Below are positions 7,956-17,122 of a stretch of 64,000 nucleotides of DNA, piece after piece (positions within the stretch are counted from its first letter, which is position 1; every line of letters starts with the position of its first letter). This stretch comes from Betaproteobacteria bacterium Ga0077532 (GTDB taxonomy: Bacteria > Pseudomonadota > Gammaproteobacteria > Burkholderiales > Ga0077523), in the NCBI GenBank assembly GCA_001464895.1, contig LNEE01000062.1, forward strand, positions 438,333-502,332, given 5' to 3'. A program made the position numbers and the translations under genes. Under the pieces are notes generated by a model, which worked only from the letters and a program-made list of their open reading frames with translations, made no database searches and had not been told where the DNA came from.

Positions 7956-8936
7956 TCAATGGCTGGCGGCGCCCATGGCCGCGGCTTTCTCCAACAACGC
8001 TTGCGCCATGCGGATGCTCGCGATGTCGATGAGCCGCCCGTCCAGCGACACGGCGCCCTTGCCTTCGCGCGCCGCCTGGTCCATCGCCTCGATGATCCGG
8101 CGCGCCTTGGTGACCTCGGCCTCCGATGGCGTGAAGACTTCGTTGGCGAGCGCGATCTGCGAGGGATGAATGGCCCACTTGCCTTCGTACCCGAGAACCG
8201 CGGCGCGATTCGCTGCGGAGCGGTAGCCGTCGGGGTCGCCGAAGTCGCCGAACGGGCCATCGACCGGGCGGAGGCCGTACGCGCGGCACGCGACCATCAT
8301 CCGCGTCTGCGCGGCGTGCCACGGGTCGGTCCAGAAGGTCTCGCGCCGGCCTTCCGCATCGCGGTCCGTGAGCACCACGGAGTCCTTGTTCACGCCGCCG
8401 ATTACCGTTGTGCGCGCGCGGGTGGACGCTGCGTAGTCGGCCACACCGAACGACATCGCCTCCAGGCGCCGCGAGGACTGGGCGATCGCTTCCACGTTCG
8501 CCATGCCGAGCGCCGTCTCGATCAGCACCTCGAAGCCCAGGCGCTTCGTGCGTCCCATCGCGGCCTCGATCTGCGTGACCAGCATGTCGATCGCGTAGAC
8601 GTCGGCGGGAACGCCGACCTTCGGGATCAGCAGCATGTCGAGCCGGGGGCACGCCTCCACGACGTCGATCACGTCGCGGTACATGTAGTGGGTGTCGAGG
8701 CCGTTGATGCGCACCATCATCGTCTTGGTGCCCCAGTCCACTTCGTTCAGGGCCTGGATGATGTTGGTGCGGGCACGCGCCTTGTCGTCGGGTGCGACGG
8801 CATCCTCGAGGTCGAGGAAGACGACGTCCGCCGCGGATGCTGCGGCCTTCTCGAACATGGCGGGGTTGGACCCGGGCACGGCCAGTTCCGAACGGTGCAG
8901 GCGCGGCGTGGCCTGTTCGACGACGGTGAAGCTCAT
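7956..8936 (-). CDS. mcl: L-malyl-CoA (beta-methylmalyl-CoA) lyase
   Basis: A 326-residue CitE-like TIM barrel that splits malyl-CoA into glyoxylate and acetyl-CoA, closing the serine cycle. The start MSFTVVEQATPRLHRSELAV and SAADVVFLDLEDAVAPDDKA match bacterial malyl-CoA lyases. The CoA/glyoxylate arginine is in MVRING (Arg76). The metal ligands fit Glu140 (VLIETALGM) and Asp167 (FGVADYAAS). The ATG at 8936 is preferred over an upstream in-frame Met at 9008. The gene follows the malate-CoA ligase alpha gene, whose product feeds it. A role on beta-methylmalyl-CoA cannot be excluded from sequence. Confidence 0.92.
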   Translation of the reverse strand: MSFTVVEQATPRLHRSELAVPGSNPAMFEKAAASAADVVFLDLEDAVAPDDKARARTNIIQALNEVDWGTKTMMVRINGLDTHYMYRDVIDVVEACPRLDMLLIPKVGVPADVYAIDMLVTQIEAAMGRTKRLGFEVLIETALGMANVEAIAQSSRRLEAMSFGVADYAASTRARTTVIGGVNKDSVVLTDRDAEGRRETFWTDPWHAAQTRMMVACRAYGLRPVDGPFGDFGDPDGYRSAANRAAVLGYEGKWAIHPSQIALANEVFTPSEAEVTKARRIIEAMDQAAREGKGAVSLDGRLIDIASIRMAQALLEKAAAMGAASH

Positions 8937-9048
8937 GGGTTGTGGATCTCCGGGGCAGTGCAGGGGCGGCCAGCGGGGGCGGTCGGTGGTACGTCGGGAG
9001 ATGCGCACGCCCGACGTATCGCCGGGAGGCGCGCTCCGTGCATCGAAG

Positions 9049-9939
9049 TCATGCGACGAGTGCCAGGGCCTGGGCGACGGTCGTGCCGAGTTCGGCGGCG
9101 CTCGGTGCGACGTGCAAACCGTACGAGCGCATGATCTCGGACTTCTCGGCGGCGGTGTCGCCGACCGCGGAGATGATCGCGCCCGCGTGGCCCATGCGGC
9201 GTCCCTTCGGCGCCGTGAGACCTGCGACGTAGCCGATGACCGGCTTGCGCATGTTCTCCTTCGCCCACTGCGCAGCCTCGGCTTCCTGCGGGCCGCCGAT
9301 CTCGCCGATCATCACCACCGCGTGCGTTTCGGGGTCCTCTTCGAAGCGCGCGAGATGATCGAGGAACGAGCTGCCGTTGATGGGGTCGCCACCGATACCG
9401 ACACTCGTGCTCACGCCGATGCCGAGAGCCTTCATCTGCGCTGCTGCCTCGTAGCCCAGCGTGCCCGAGCGCGACACGATGCCGACGTTGCCCGGCAGGT
9501 AGATGTGGCCGGGCATGATGCCGAGCATCGCGCGGCCGGCGCTGATGATCCCCGCGCAGTTCGGACCGACGATGGTGGTCCGCCGCTCCCTGGCGTAGCG
9601 CTTCAGATAGCGCTTCACGCGCATCATGTCCTGGGCCGGGATGCCGTCGGTGATGACGCACACGAGGCGCAGCCCCGCGTCGGCGGCTTCCATCAAGGCA
9701 TCCGCGGCGAACGCCGGCGGGACGAACGCGAGGCTCGCTTCCGCCCCGGTGGTCTCCACGGCGTCCTTCACGGTGTTGAACACCGGTCGGTCGAGATGGC
9801 GCTGGCCACCCTTGCCGGGCGTGACGCCGCCCACGAGGTTCGTGCCGTAGGCGATCATCTCCTTCGCGTGGAAGCTCGCCTTGTCGCCGGTGAAACCCTG
9901 GACGATGACGCGTGTGGTCTGGTCGATGAGGATGCTCAT
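9049..9939 (-). CDS. mtkB: malate-CoA ligase, alpha subunit
   Basis: A 296-residue subunit of the succinyl-CoA synthetase superfamily. It has the CoA-binding Rossmann start (VIVQGFTGDKASFHAKEMI), the TVVGPN-like IVGPNCAGIIS, and the phosphohistidine in GHAGA (His251). Its neighbours, an ATP-grasp beta subunit on one side and malyl-CoA lyase on the other, identify it as malate-CoA ligase (malate thiokinase) rather than the TCA-cycle enzyme. Together with the beta subunit it makes malyl-CoA from malate, CoA and ATP in the cytosol. It lies 13 bp downstream of mtkA, in the same operon. Confidence 0.92.
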   Translation of the reverse strand: MSILIDQTTRVIVQGFTGDKASFHAKEMIAYGTNLVGGVTPGKGGQRHLDRPVFNTVKDAVETTGAEASLAFVPPAFAADALMEAADAGLRLVCVITDGIPAQDMMRVKRYLKRYARERRTTIVGPNCAGIISAGRAMLGIMPGHIYLPGNVGIVSRSGTLGYEAAAQMKALGIGVSTSVGIGGDPINGSSFLDHLARFEEDPETHAVVMIGEIGGPQEAEAAQWAKENMRKPVIGYVAGLTAPKGRRMGHAGAIISAVGDTAAEKSEIMRSYGLHVAPSAAELGTTVAQALALVA

Positions 9940-9952
9940 GGGAGGCTCCGGG

Positions 9953-11125
9953 TCAGGCGGCTTCGCGATGCGCGCGCGCCGCGGCGACGGCCCGGTGGGC
10001 GGCCTCGGCGAGCGTCTCGGCGGTGATGATCGCGAGGCCGCTCTCGCGCACGATGCGCTGGCCCTCCTCCACGTTCGTGCCGGCGAGGCGCACGATGAGC
10101 GGCACCCGCAGATCGCGCGCCGCCTGCACCACGCCCTGTGCCACCCAGTCGCAGCGGTTGATGCCCGCGAAGATGTTCACGAGGATCGCCCGCACGCCCT
10201 TGTCGGACAGGACCAGATCGAAGGCCTGCTTAACGCGCTCCGGCGAGGCGCCGCCGCCCACGTCGAGGAAGTTGGCCGGCTCGCCGCCCGCGTACTTGAT
10301 CATGTCCATCGTCGCCATCGCGAGGCCCGCCCCGTTGATGATGCAGCCGATGTCGCCATCGAGCCCCACGTAGTTCAGGCCGAGCTGGTTCGCCTGGGCC
10401 TCTCGGGGATCCTCCTGCGTGACGTCGCGCATCTCGGCGATCTCGGCCCGGCGGAAGATCGCGTTGTCGTCGAACGACATCTTCGCGTCGAGCGCGATCA
10501 CGCGGTCGTCCTTGGTGACGACGAGCGGGTTGATCTCGACCATCGTCGCATCGAGATCGCGGAAGGCCCGGTAGCAACCGAGCATCGTCGCGACGGCCTG
10601 GCTGACCTGCTTCAGATTGAGCCCGAGCCCGAAGGCGATCTGCCGCGCCTGGAAGGGCAGCAGGCCCACGGCCGGTTCCACCTCCACCTGCAGGATCGTT
10701 TCGGGGCGCGCGTGGGCGATCTCCTCGATCTCCATGCCACCCGCGCCCGAGGCGATGACCCGGATGCGTTCCGCCTTGCGGTCGAGGACGAAGCCGAGAT
10801 AGATCTCACGCTCGAAGGGCTCGGCCATCTCGACGTACACGCGGCTCACCATCTTGCCGGCCGGGCCCGTCTGCGCCGTCACCATGCAGGTGCCGAGCAT
10901 CGCCTTCGCGGCCTCCGCCACCTCGTGGTACGTGCGGCAGAGCTTCACGCCCCCCGCCTTGCCGCGGGCGCCAGAGTGGATCTGCGCCTTGACGGCCCAG
11001 TGCCACCCGCCCAGCTCGGTCGCGACGTACACCGCCTGGTCCGAGCTGTAGGCCGCGCCGCCACGTGGGATGGGCACGCCGAACCGGTGCAGAAGCTCCT
11101 TGGCCTGGTACTCGTGAATATCCAT
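9953..11125 (-). CDS. mtkA: malate-CoA ligase, beta subunit
   Basis: A 390-residue ATP-grasp subunit of the SucC type. The opening [20 protein letters not shown] is the family hallmark, and the C-terminal part has [20 protein letters not shown] and [20 protein letters not shown], the CoA-ligase flavodoxin-like domain. It contributes the nucleotide-binding half of malate thiokinase. The assignment to malate rather than succinate rests on its place between hydroxypyruvate reductase and mtkB-mcl. The stop and the mtkB start are 13 bp apart, consistent with coupled expression. Confidence 0.92.
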   Translation of the reverse strand: MDIHEYQAKELLHRFGVPIPRGGAAYSSDQAVYVATELGGWHWAVKAQIHSGARGKAGGVKLCRTYHEVAEAAKAMLGTCMVTAQTGPAGKMVSRVYVEMAEPFEREIYLGFVLDRKAERIRVIASGAGGMEIEEIAHARPETILQVEVEPAVGLLPFQARQIAFGLGLNLKQVSQAVATMLGCYRAFRDLDATMVEINPLVVTKDDRVIALDAKMSFDDNAIFRRAEIAEMRDVTQEDPREAQANQLGLNYVGLDGDIGCIINGAGLAMATMDMIKYAGGEPANFLDVGGGASPERVKQAFDLVLSDKGVRAILVNIFAGINRCDWVAQGVVQAARDLRVPLIVRLAGTNVEEGQRIVRESGLAIITAETLAEAAHRAVAAARAHREAA

Positions 11126-11195
11126 CCTTGGTCTCCGAGGGTTGGTGCAGGTCTTCCAGGGGGACTGCAGATCGTCCCCGTGGGGACGGCACCGA

Positions 11196-12146
11196 CTACG
11201 TCACGAGGTGCTGGGGGCGACCCGCGGCCCAGGCCTCGATGTTGTCGATGAGTTGGTCGGCGAGGAACTGCATGGCCTCCTGGGAGGCCCACGCCACGTG
11301 GGGTGTGAGGATGAAGTTCGGCCGGCGCACGTCCAACAGGGGATGCCCGTCGCGCGGTGGCTCGGTGGTGAGGACGTCGAAGCCCGCGCCTGCGATGAGA
11401 CCTGCGTCCAGCGCGTGGATCAGCGCCTCTTCGTCGACGAGCCCGCCGCGCGAGGTGTTGATCAGCAGCGCGCTGCGCTTCATCCGCCGCATCTCGGGCA
11501 GGCCGATCAGATTGCGCGTGGCCGGCATGAGCGGGCAGTGCAGGCTCAGCACATCGGACCGTTCCAGCACTTCGTCGAACGGCGTGTAGTCCACACCCGG
11601 TGCCTTGGGGGGCGCGTGGTCGGCGAACAGCACGTTCATGCCGAAGCCCCGGGCGATGGTGGCCGTGCCCTGGCCGATCGCACCTTCGCCGACGATGCCC
11701 AGTGTCGAGCCGTGCAGATCGCGGATGTCGTGGTCGAGGAAGCAGAACTGGTCGGCCTTCTGCCACACGCCGGCCTCGACGTCGCGCCGATAGGCGATGA
11801 GGTTGCGGCGCAGCGCGAGGATGAGGGCGAAGGCGTGCTCGGGCACCGTGTGGACGGCGTAGTTGCGGATGTTCGCGACCGCGATGCCGCGAGCGCGACA
11901 CGCAGCCACGTCGATGCAGTCGTAGCCCGTGGCGGCCACGGCGATCATGCGCAGGTTCGGCAACTGCGCGAGGGTGGGCTCGCGCAGTTGCACCTTGTTG
12001 ACGATGGCCACCGTGGCCTCCCGCAGGCGATCGACCACTTCGTCGGGCGCCGTCGCCCGATGCTCGACGTACGTGTGCTCGAACGCCGGTGCGCGAACGC
12101 GGGCCTTGACGGAATCCCGGTCGAGGAAGACCACGGTGTGCCCCAT
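11196..12146 (-). CDS. hprA: hydroxypyruvate reductase (D-2-hydroxyacid dehydrogenase family)
   Basis: A 316-residue NAD(P)H-dependent enzyme that reduces hydroxypyruvate to D-glycerate in the serine cycle. The Rossmann motif is [20 protein letters not shown]. The catalytic set is visible: an Arg after [14 protein letters not shown], a Glu in [14 protein letters not shown], and the His in [12 protein letters not shown]. The stretch [20 protein letters not shown] is typical of glycerate-dehydrogenase relatives. It starts three bases after the serine-glyoxylate aminotransferase stop, whose product is its substrate, so the two are surely co-translated. Confidence 0.92.
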   Translation of the reverse strand: MGHTVVFLDRDSVKARVRAPAFEHTYVEHRATAPDEVVDRLREATVAIVNKVQLREPTLAQLPNLRMIAVAATGYDCIDVAACRARGIAVANIRNYAVHTVPEHAFALILALRRNLIAYRRDVEAGVWQKADQFCFLDHDIRDLHGSTLGIVGEGAIGQGTATIARGFGMNVLFADHAPPKAPGVDYTPFDEVLERSDVLSLHCPLMPATRNLIGLPEMRRMKRSALLINTSRGGLVDEEALIHALDAGLIAGAGFDVLTTEPPRDGHPLLDVRRPNFILTPHVAWASQEAMQFLADQLIDNIEAWAAGRPQHLVT

Positions 12147-12149
12147 GCG

Positions 12150-13376
12150 TCAGGCCCCCGCCGGGACGAGCCGGGCCGCTTCGTTGCTCGTTGCCAGCTT
12201 GCGGGCGGCCTCCTCGCCGCGCCAGTACTGCTGAGCCGCCGCAACGCCACTGCCGGGGGTGATGTGGATGCCGGCGTCGATCATCGCCATCTCCGCGCCA
12301 CCGATCGCGCCGATCAGCATGATCTCGTTGAGATCGCCGAGATGGCCGATGCGGAACACCTTGCCGGCCACCTTCGACAACCCGGCGCCGAGCGACAGGT
12401 TGTAGCGGCGGAACGCGATCTCGATCACCTGCGCGCCGTTGATGCCTTCGGGGACGAGGATCGCCGAGACGGTGTCGGAGTGCCACTTGGGCGCCCGCGC
12501 GCAGAGGTCGAGCTTCCAGCCCTTCTGCACGGCGGCGCGGACACCGCCGGCGAGGTAGTGATGCCGGCGGAAGACGTTCTCCAGCCCTTCCTCCTCGAGC
12601 ATGGCGAGCGACTCGCGCAGGCCGTAGAGCAGCGGCAGCGGCGGCGTGTACGGGAAGTAGCCGGAGGTGTTGGCCTTCACCATGTCGCCGAAGTCGAAGT
12701 AGCAGCGGGGCGCACGGGCCTGTTCGCGAAGGGCGAGCGCCTTCGGGCTCACGCACACGATGCCCAGGCCGGCGGGCAGCATCAGGCCCTTCTGCGAGCC
12801 GGTCACGCAGACGTCCACGCCCCAATCATCCATGCGGAAGTCGATGCTGCCGAGCGAGCTGACGGCGTCCACCATCAGCAGGGCCGGATGCTTGGCGGCG
12901 TCCATCGCGCGGCGCACCCCGGCGATGTCGCTCGTCACGCCCGTGGCCGTCTCGTTGTGCGTGGCGAGCACGGCCTTGATGCGGTGCCCCTTGTCGGCTT
13001 CCAGGGTTTCGAGGACGCGCTCCAGCGGGATGCCCGTGCCCCACTCGCAGTCGAGGATCTCGACCTCGAAGCCGAGACGCGTCGCCATGTCGATCCAGAG
13101 ATGGCTGAACTGGCCGAATCGCGAGGCAAGCACCTTGTCGCCGGGGGAGAGGCAGTTCGTGAGGGCCGCTTCCCAGCAGCCCGTACCCGAGGCCGGGAAC
13201 ATGATGGGCGTGCCGGTCTCGGTCTTGAAGACCTTCTTGAGGCCTGCGAGGCAGTGCAGCGTGAGTTCCGGAAACTTGGGCGAGCGGTGATCCTCCATCG
13301 CGACCATCATCGAGCGCAGCACGCGATCGGGTACGTTGGTGGGTCCGGGAACGAAGAGAGCGTTGCGACCAGCCAT
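12150..13376 (-). CDS. sgaA: serine-glyoxylate aminotransferase
   Basis: A 408-residue class V PLP aminotransferase. The opening NALFVPGPTNVPDRVLRSMM and MEDHRSPKFPELT are diagnostic. The PLP lysine is Lys196 in TGSQKGLMLPAGL, and MVDAVSSLGSIDFRMDDWGV precedes it. It converts serine plus glyoxylate into hydroxypyruvate plus glycine, linking GlyA upstream and HprA downstream. The length is normal. The gene follows glyA after a 123-bp gap that contains a small 14-bp tandem repeat. Confidence 0.94.
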   Translation of the reverse strand: MAGRNALFVPGPTNVPDRVLRSMMVAMEDHRSPKFPELTLHCLAGLKKVFKTETGTPIMFPASGTGCWEAALTNCLSPGDKVLASRFGQFSHLWIDMATRLGFEVEILDCEWGTGIPLERVLETLEADKGHRIKAVLATHNETATGVTSDIAGVRRAMDAAKHPALLMVDAVSSLGSIDFRMDDWGVDVCVTGSQKGLMLPAGLGIVCVSPKALALREQARAPRCYFDFGDMVKANTSGYFPYTPPLPLLYGLRESLAMLEEEGLENVFRRHHYLAGGVRAAVQKGWKLDLCARAPKWHSDTVSAILVPEGINGAQVIEIAFRRYNLSLGAGLSKVAGKVFRIGHLGDLNEIMLIGAIGGAEMAMIDAGIHITPGSGVAAAQQYWRGEEAARKLATSNEAARLVPAGA

Positions 13377-13426
13377 GGCAGACCTCCTGGGATTCGGTTC
13401 TTGGAAACTGGGTTGGGATGCGTGGG

Positions 13427-13468
13427 ATCAGGTGATGGAAATCGGGTGATGGAAATCGGGTGATGCGA
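13427..13468. repeat. 14-bp tandem repeat, three units
   Basis: Three head-to-tail copies of ATCGGGTGATGGAA (first with one substitution, last diverging at its end) lie in the gap between glyA and sgaA. They may be replication slippage or part of a leader. No protein is encoded there. Confidence 0.7.
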
Positions 13469-13499
13469 ACCCAGGCACGGCCGCGCTCGGGATCGAGGG

Positions 13500-14762
13500 T
13501 CAGGGTCGGTAGTCCGGGCCGTACACCGGGAAGACCGAACACAGCGCGCGCACCCGTTCCACCGTACGAGCGATCACGGCGTCGTTGTCGGGCGCTTCGA
13601 GCACGTCGGCGATGAGGTCCGCGACCTTCACTGCTTCGTCGGTACCGAAGCCGCGCGTGGTGATGGCCGGGGAGCCGATCCGGATGCCGCTCGTGACGAA
13701 CGGCTTCTCGGGGTCGTTGGGGATCGCGTTCTTGTTGACGGTGATGTGGGCGCGGCCCAGCACGGCCTCGGCGGCCTTGCCGGTGATCTGCTTGGCCCGC
13801 AGGTCGAGCAGGAAGACGTGGCTCTCGGTGCGGCCCGAGACGATGCGCAGACCGCGCTCGGTGAGGCGATGCGCCATGGCCTGCGCGTTCTTCTTGACCT
13901 GCTGCTGGTAGGTCTTGAACTCCGGTCGGAGCGCTTCCTGGAAAGCCAGGGCCTTGGCCGCGATGACGTGCATCAGCGGACCACCCTGGATGCCCGGGAA
14001 GATCATCGAATTGAGCGGCTTCTCGAACTCGGCGCTCGACAGGATGATCCCGCCGCGCGGACCGCGCAGCGTCTTGTGCGTGGTGCTCGTGACGAAATGC
14101 GCGATGCCTACGGGCGACGGGTACTCGCCGGCGGCGACGAGGCCCGCGTAGTGGGCCATGTCCACCAGCAGGTAGGCGCCCACCTCGTCGGCGATCTCGC
14201 GGAAACGCTTCCAGTCGATGGTGAGCGAGTACGCCGAGGCGCCCGCCACGATCATCTTCGGCCGTACTTCGCGCGCGATGGACGCGACTTCGTCGTAGTC
14301 GATCGCCTCGGTGTCCGGATTCAGGCCGTAGGCGGCCGACTTGTAGATCTTCCCGCTGAAGTTGACGGTGGCGCCGTGGGTCAGGTGACCGCCGTGCGCG
14401 AGCGACATCCCGAGGATCGTGTCGCCAGGGGCGAGCATCGCCATGTAGACGGCCGCGTTGGCCTGGGAACCCGAGTGGGGCTGGACGTTGGCGTACTCGG
14501 CGCCGAACAGCTGCCTGGCGCGTTCGATCGCTAGCTGTTCGGCCACGTCGACGTGTTCGCAACCACCGTAGTAGCGCTTGCCCGGATAGCCCTCCGCGTA
14601 TTTGTTGGTGAGGACGGACCCCTGCACCCGCATCACCGCGGGGCTCACGTAGTTCTCGGAAGCGATCAACTCGAGGTGATCTTCCTGACGTTGGAGTTCA
14701 TGACCGATGACCGCCCAGAGCTGGGGGTCGGTCTCGGCGATCGCTTGCTTGTGGTCGAACAC
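13500..14762 (-). CDS. glyA: serine hydroxymethyltransferase
   Basis: A 420-residue cytosolic PLP enzyme that joins methylene-tetrahydrofolate to glycine, giving serine, the entry step of the serine cycle. It has the full set of hallmarks: [40 protein letters not shown], and the PLP lysine Lys230 in [17 protein letters not shown]. It is the first of the tightly spaced serine-cycle genes, and a 283-bp gap separates it from the formate-tetrahydrofolate ligase stop. Repeated AAGTT/AACTT half-sites in that gap suggest LysR control. Whether a separate housekeeping glyA exists cannot be seen here. Confidence 0.95.
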   Translation of the reverse strand: MFDHKQAIAETDPQLWAVIGHELQRQEDHLELIASENYVSPAVMRVQGSVLTNKYAEGYPGKRYYGGCEHVDVAEQLAIERARQLFGAEYANVQPHSGSQANAAVYMAMLAPGDTILGMSLAHGGHLTHGATVNFSGKIYKSAAYGLNPDTEAIDYDEVASIAREVRPKMIVAGASAYSLTIDWKRFREIADEVGAYLLVDMAHYAGLVAAGEYPSPVGIAHFVTSTTHKTLRGPRGGIILSSAEFEKPLNSMIFPGIQGGPLMHVIAAKALAFQEALRPEFKTYQQQVKKNAQAMAHRLTERGLRIVSGRTESHVFLLDLRAKQITGKAAEAVLGRAHITVNKNAIPNDPEKPFVTSGIRIGSPAITTRGFGTDEAVKVADLIADVLEAPDNDAVIARTVERVRALCSVFPVYGPDYRP

Positions 14763-14844
14763 GGCGGGCCTCGGGTCGGGGGATCTGGTGCGTCTGTTCT
14801 AGACGTCGAGGCCAGTGTAGGGGAGCGTGAAAACTGTCTGATCG

Positions 14845-14902
14845 AAGTTTGTTATCGCTATGCAAACAATAACTTATGGCGCACTGCGGCACCGGAAGTT
14901 AT
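14845..14902 (-). promoter_or_regulatory. candidate LysR operator region upstream of glyA
   Basis: Three related half-sites lie 83-140 bp upstream of the glyA start: AAGTT (14845-14849), ATAACTT (14869-14875) and AAGTTAT (14896-14902). The first two form a 31-bp imperfect dyad, and the last two form a second inverted pair. The stretch is AT-rich in an otherwise GC-rich region. Spaced dyads of this kind are what CbbR/LysR regulators bind, but no consensus for this protein is known to me. Confidence 0.35.
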
Positions 14903-15045
14903 GAAAAAAATCTCATATGTTCGACAAAATCGCGACCACAGTCCTGGACAAACAGAGGCTTGGCGCTGATTGCGTGGCACGGGCGGGCGGCACCGGACGG
15001 CGCGGGTGGCCACCGATCGGCGCCACCCGTCGCATCGGGGTGCCG

Positions 15046-16725
15046 TCAGAACAGGCCGACCACGCGCCCCTGTTCATCGAGATCGATCTTCGCGGCCGAG
15101 GGCTGCTTGGGCAGGCCGGGCATCGTCATCACGTCGCCGCAGATCATCACGACGAACTGGGCGCCCGCTGCGAGGCGCACTTCGCGCACGTTGATCGTGT
15201 GGCCCGAGGGCGCGCCCCGCGCCGCAGGATCGGTCGAGAACGAGTACTGCGTCTTCGCGACGCACACGGGGTAGCTGCCGAAGCCGTCCTCCTCCAACTT
15301 CTTCACCTGGGCCCTGGCCTTGCCGTCGAAGACGACGTTCGCGGCACCGTAGATCTTCGTGGCGATCGCAGTGATCTTCTCGACGAGCGTCGCGCTGTCC
15401 TCGTAGACGAACTTGAAGTTCGTACCGGCGCCCGGCCGCTCGACGAGATCCACCACCGCGCGCGCGACGTTCTCCGCGCCCTTGCCGCCCTCGGCCCAGT
15501 GCCTCGCGACGAACACCGGCGTGTCGAGTTTCTGCATGCGGCTTTGGAGGAGGTCCAGCTCGGCCTGCGTGTCGAAGGTGAAGTTGTTGATCGAGACCAC
15601 GCACGGCAGACCGTAGTGCTCGCGGACGTTGCGGACGTGCCGTTCGAGATTCGCGATGCCGGCCTCCAGCGCCGCGAGGTTCTCCTGCGACACGTTCTTC
15701 ACGTCGACGCCGCCGTGGTACTTGAGCGCACGCAACGTCGCGACGATGACCACCGCGTCGGGCCGCAGGCCGGACTTGCGGCACTTGATGTCGATGAACT
15801 TCTCCGCGCCGAGGTCCGCACCGAAACCGGCTTCGGTCACCACGTAGTCGCCGAGCCGCAGCGACGCCTGCGTGGCGATCACCGAGTTGCAGCCGTGCGC
15901 GATGTTCGCGAACGGGCCACCGTGCAGGATGGCCGGGTTGTTCTCGAGCGTCTGCACGAGGTTGGGCTTCAGCGCTTCCTTGAGCAGCACGGTCATCGCA
16001 CCGTGCGCCTCCAGCTCGCGCGCCGTCACAGGCTTCTGCTCGCGCGTGTAGCCGATGACGATGTTGCCGAGGCGTTCCTTCAGGTCCGCGATGGACGTCG
16101 CGAGGCAGAAGATCGCCATCACCTCCGATGCCACGACGATGTCGAAACCGTCCTCGCGCGGATAGCCGTTGGCAGGTCCGCCGAGCGACACGGTGATGTC
16201 GCGCAGCGCCCGGTCGTTCATGTCCATCACGCGCTTCCAGGTGATGCGACGGACGTCGATGCCCAGCTCGTTACCGTGATGGATGTGGTTGTCGATCATC
16301 GCGGCGAGCAGGTTGTTCGCCAGGCCGATCGCATTGAAGTCGCCAGTGAAGTGGAGGTTGATGTCCTCCATGGGCACCACCTGCGCGTAGCCGCCGCCGG
16401 CCGCGCCACCCTTCACGCCGAACACCGGCCCGAGCGAGGGTTCGCGCAGGCACACGATGGCGCGCTTGCCGATCCGGTTGAGGGCATCCCCGAGGCCGAC
16501 CGTGGTGGTCGTCTTGCCCTCGCCCGCCGGGGTCGGGCTGATCGCCGTGACGAGGATGAGCTTCGCGTTCGGCCGCGGCGGCAGGCCTGCGAGGTAGTCG
16601 AGGGAGATCTTCGCCTTGTAGTGGCCGTAGGGCTCCAGGTGTTCGTCGGCGATGCCGAGCTTCGACGCCACGTCGGTGATGCGATGCAGGGTCGCGTGCT
16701 GGGCGATTTCGATGTCCGATGCCAT
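15046..16725 (-). CDS. fhs: formate-tetrahydrofolate ligase
   Basis: A 559-residue ATP-dependent ligase making 10-formyl-tetrahydrofolate from formate. The P-loop is [20 protein letters not shown]-like at residues 64-80, and the conserved [30 protein letters not shown] and [15 protein letters not shown]-type sequences are all present. Length and ends match the family. In serine-cycle methylotrophs this enzyme (FtfL) feeds formate carbon to the cycle, which fits its place just upstream of glyA on the same strand. The ATG at 16725 is chosen because homologous sequence begins there; an upstream ATG at 16785 adds a Pro-rich, non-homologous leader. Confidence 0.95.
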   Translation of the reverse strand: MASDIEIAQHATLHRITDVASKLGIADEHLEPYGHYKAKISLDYLAGLPPRPNAKLILVTAISPTPAGEGKTTTTVGLGDALNRIGKRAIVCLREPSLGPVFGVKGGAAGGGYAQVVPMEDINLHFTGDFNAIGLANNLLAAMIDNHIHHGNELGIDVRRITWKRVMDMNDRALRDITVSLGGPANGYPREDGFDIVVASEVMAIFCLATSIADLKERLGNIVIGYTREQKPVTARELEAHGAMTVLLKEALKPNLVQTLENNPAILHGGPFANIAHGCNSVIATQASLRLGDYVVTEAGFGADLGAEKFIDIKCRKSGLRPDAVVIVATLRALKYHGGVDVKNVSQENLAALEAGIANLERHVRNVREHYGLPCVVSINNFTFDTQAELDLLQSRMQKLDTPVFVARHWAEGGKGAENVARAVVDLVERPGAGTNFKFVYEDSATLVEKITAIATKIYGAANVVFDGKARAQVKKLEEDGFGSYPVCVAKTQYSFSTDPAARGAPSGHTINVREVRLAAGAQFVVMICGDVMTMPGLPKQPSAAKIDLDEQGRVVGLF

Positions 16726-17122
16726 GGAGCGGGTCTCCGGAAGAGGCGGTTCGAGGGAAGGCGGCGCGGGGTGCGCCGAGCGCAAAGGCCCGGAGTCTAG
16801 GTCGAGCGGCAGCCACGACGGATCGGTTCTGCTAATGGCCCGGCAAACTTGCGCTTATGGATCTGCGGTCCGGGCGAGACGTCGCCGCGTCCGCCCTTGT
16901 CAGGCTCTGCGGTGCCGGGCCCGACGCGCAAACCCGATCCCTTTCTTCGGGACATTCCTTGCGCCCCCTCAGGGGTCCGACGACCCGATGTGAAACGATC
17001 GGATGTCACGGGAAGTCTATGGACGCGGCCCCATCGGGCCGGGATTCGTGTGCCAACCTTCGTGATGGCACTTGCAACGGCGACAACGGGCGACAATCGC
17101 GCGGCACTCTGGAGGAGATTCG
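16726..17122. other. 397-bp divergent intergenic region, no gene seen
   Basis: This gap separates the minus-strand fhs from the plus-strand cation ATPase and must carry both promoters. I looked for a ZTP- or tetrahydrofolate-type riboswitch ahead of fhs and saw no convincing match. Only the ATPase ribosome-binding site (GGAGGAG at 17111-17117) is clear. Confidence 0.6.

Noticed and set aside
11142-13463. 773-codon plus-strand open frame across hprA and sgaA
   Set aside because: The minus strand encodes two complete enzymes with catalytic residues. The plus-strand product has no recognisable domain.
15003-15029. Rho-independent terminator after fhs
   Set aside because: There is an 8-bp stem (CGGGTGGC / GCCACCCG), but no U-run follows on the minus strand, so it is only a weak hairpin.
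16726-17122. ZTP or tetrahydrofolate riboswitch upstream of fhs
   Set aside because: The conserved blocks of these motifs could not be matched in the minus-strand leader. A covariance-model search (Infernal/Rfam) would be decisive.
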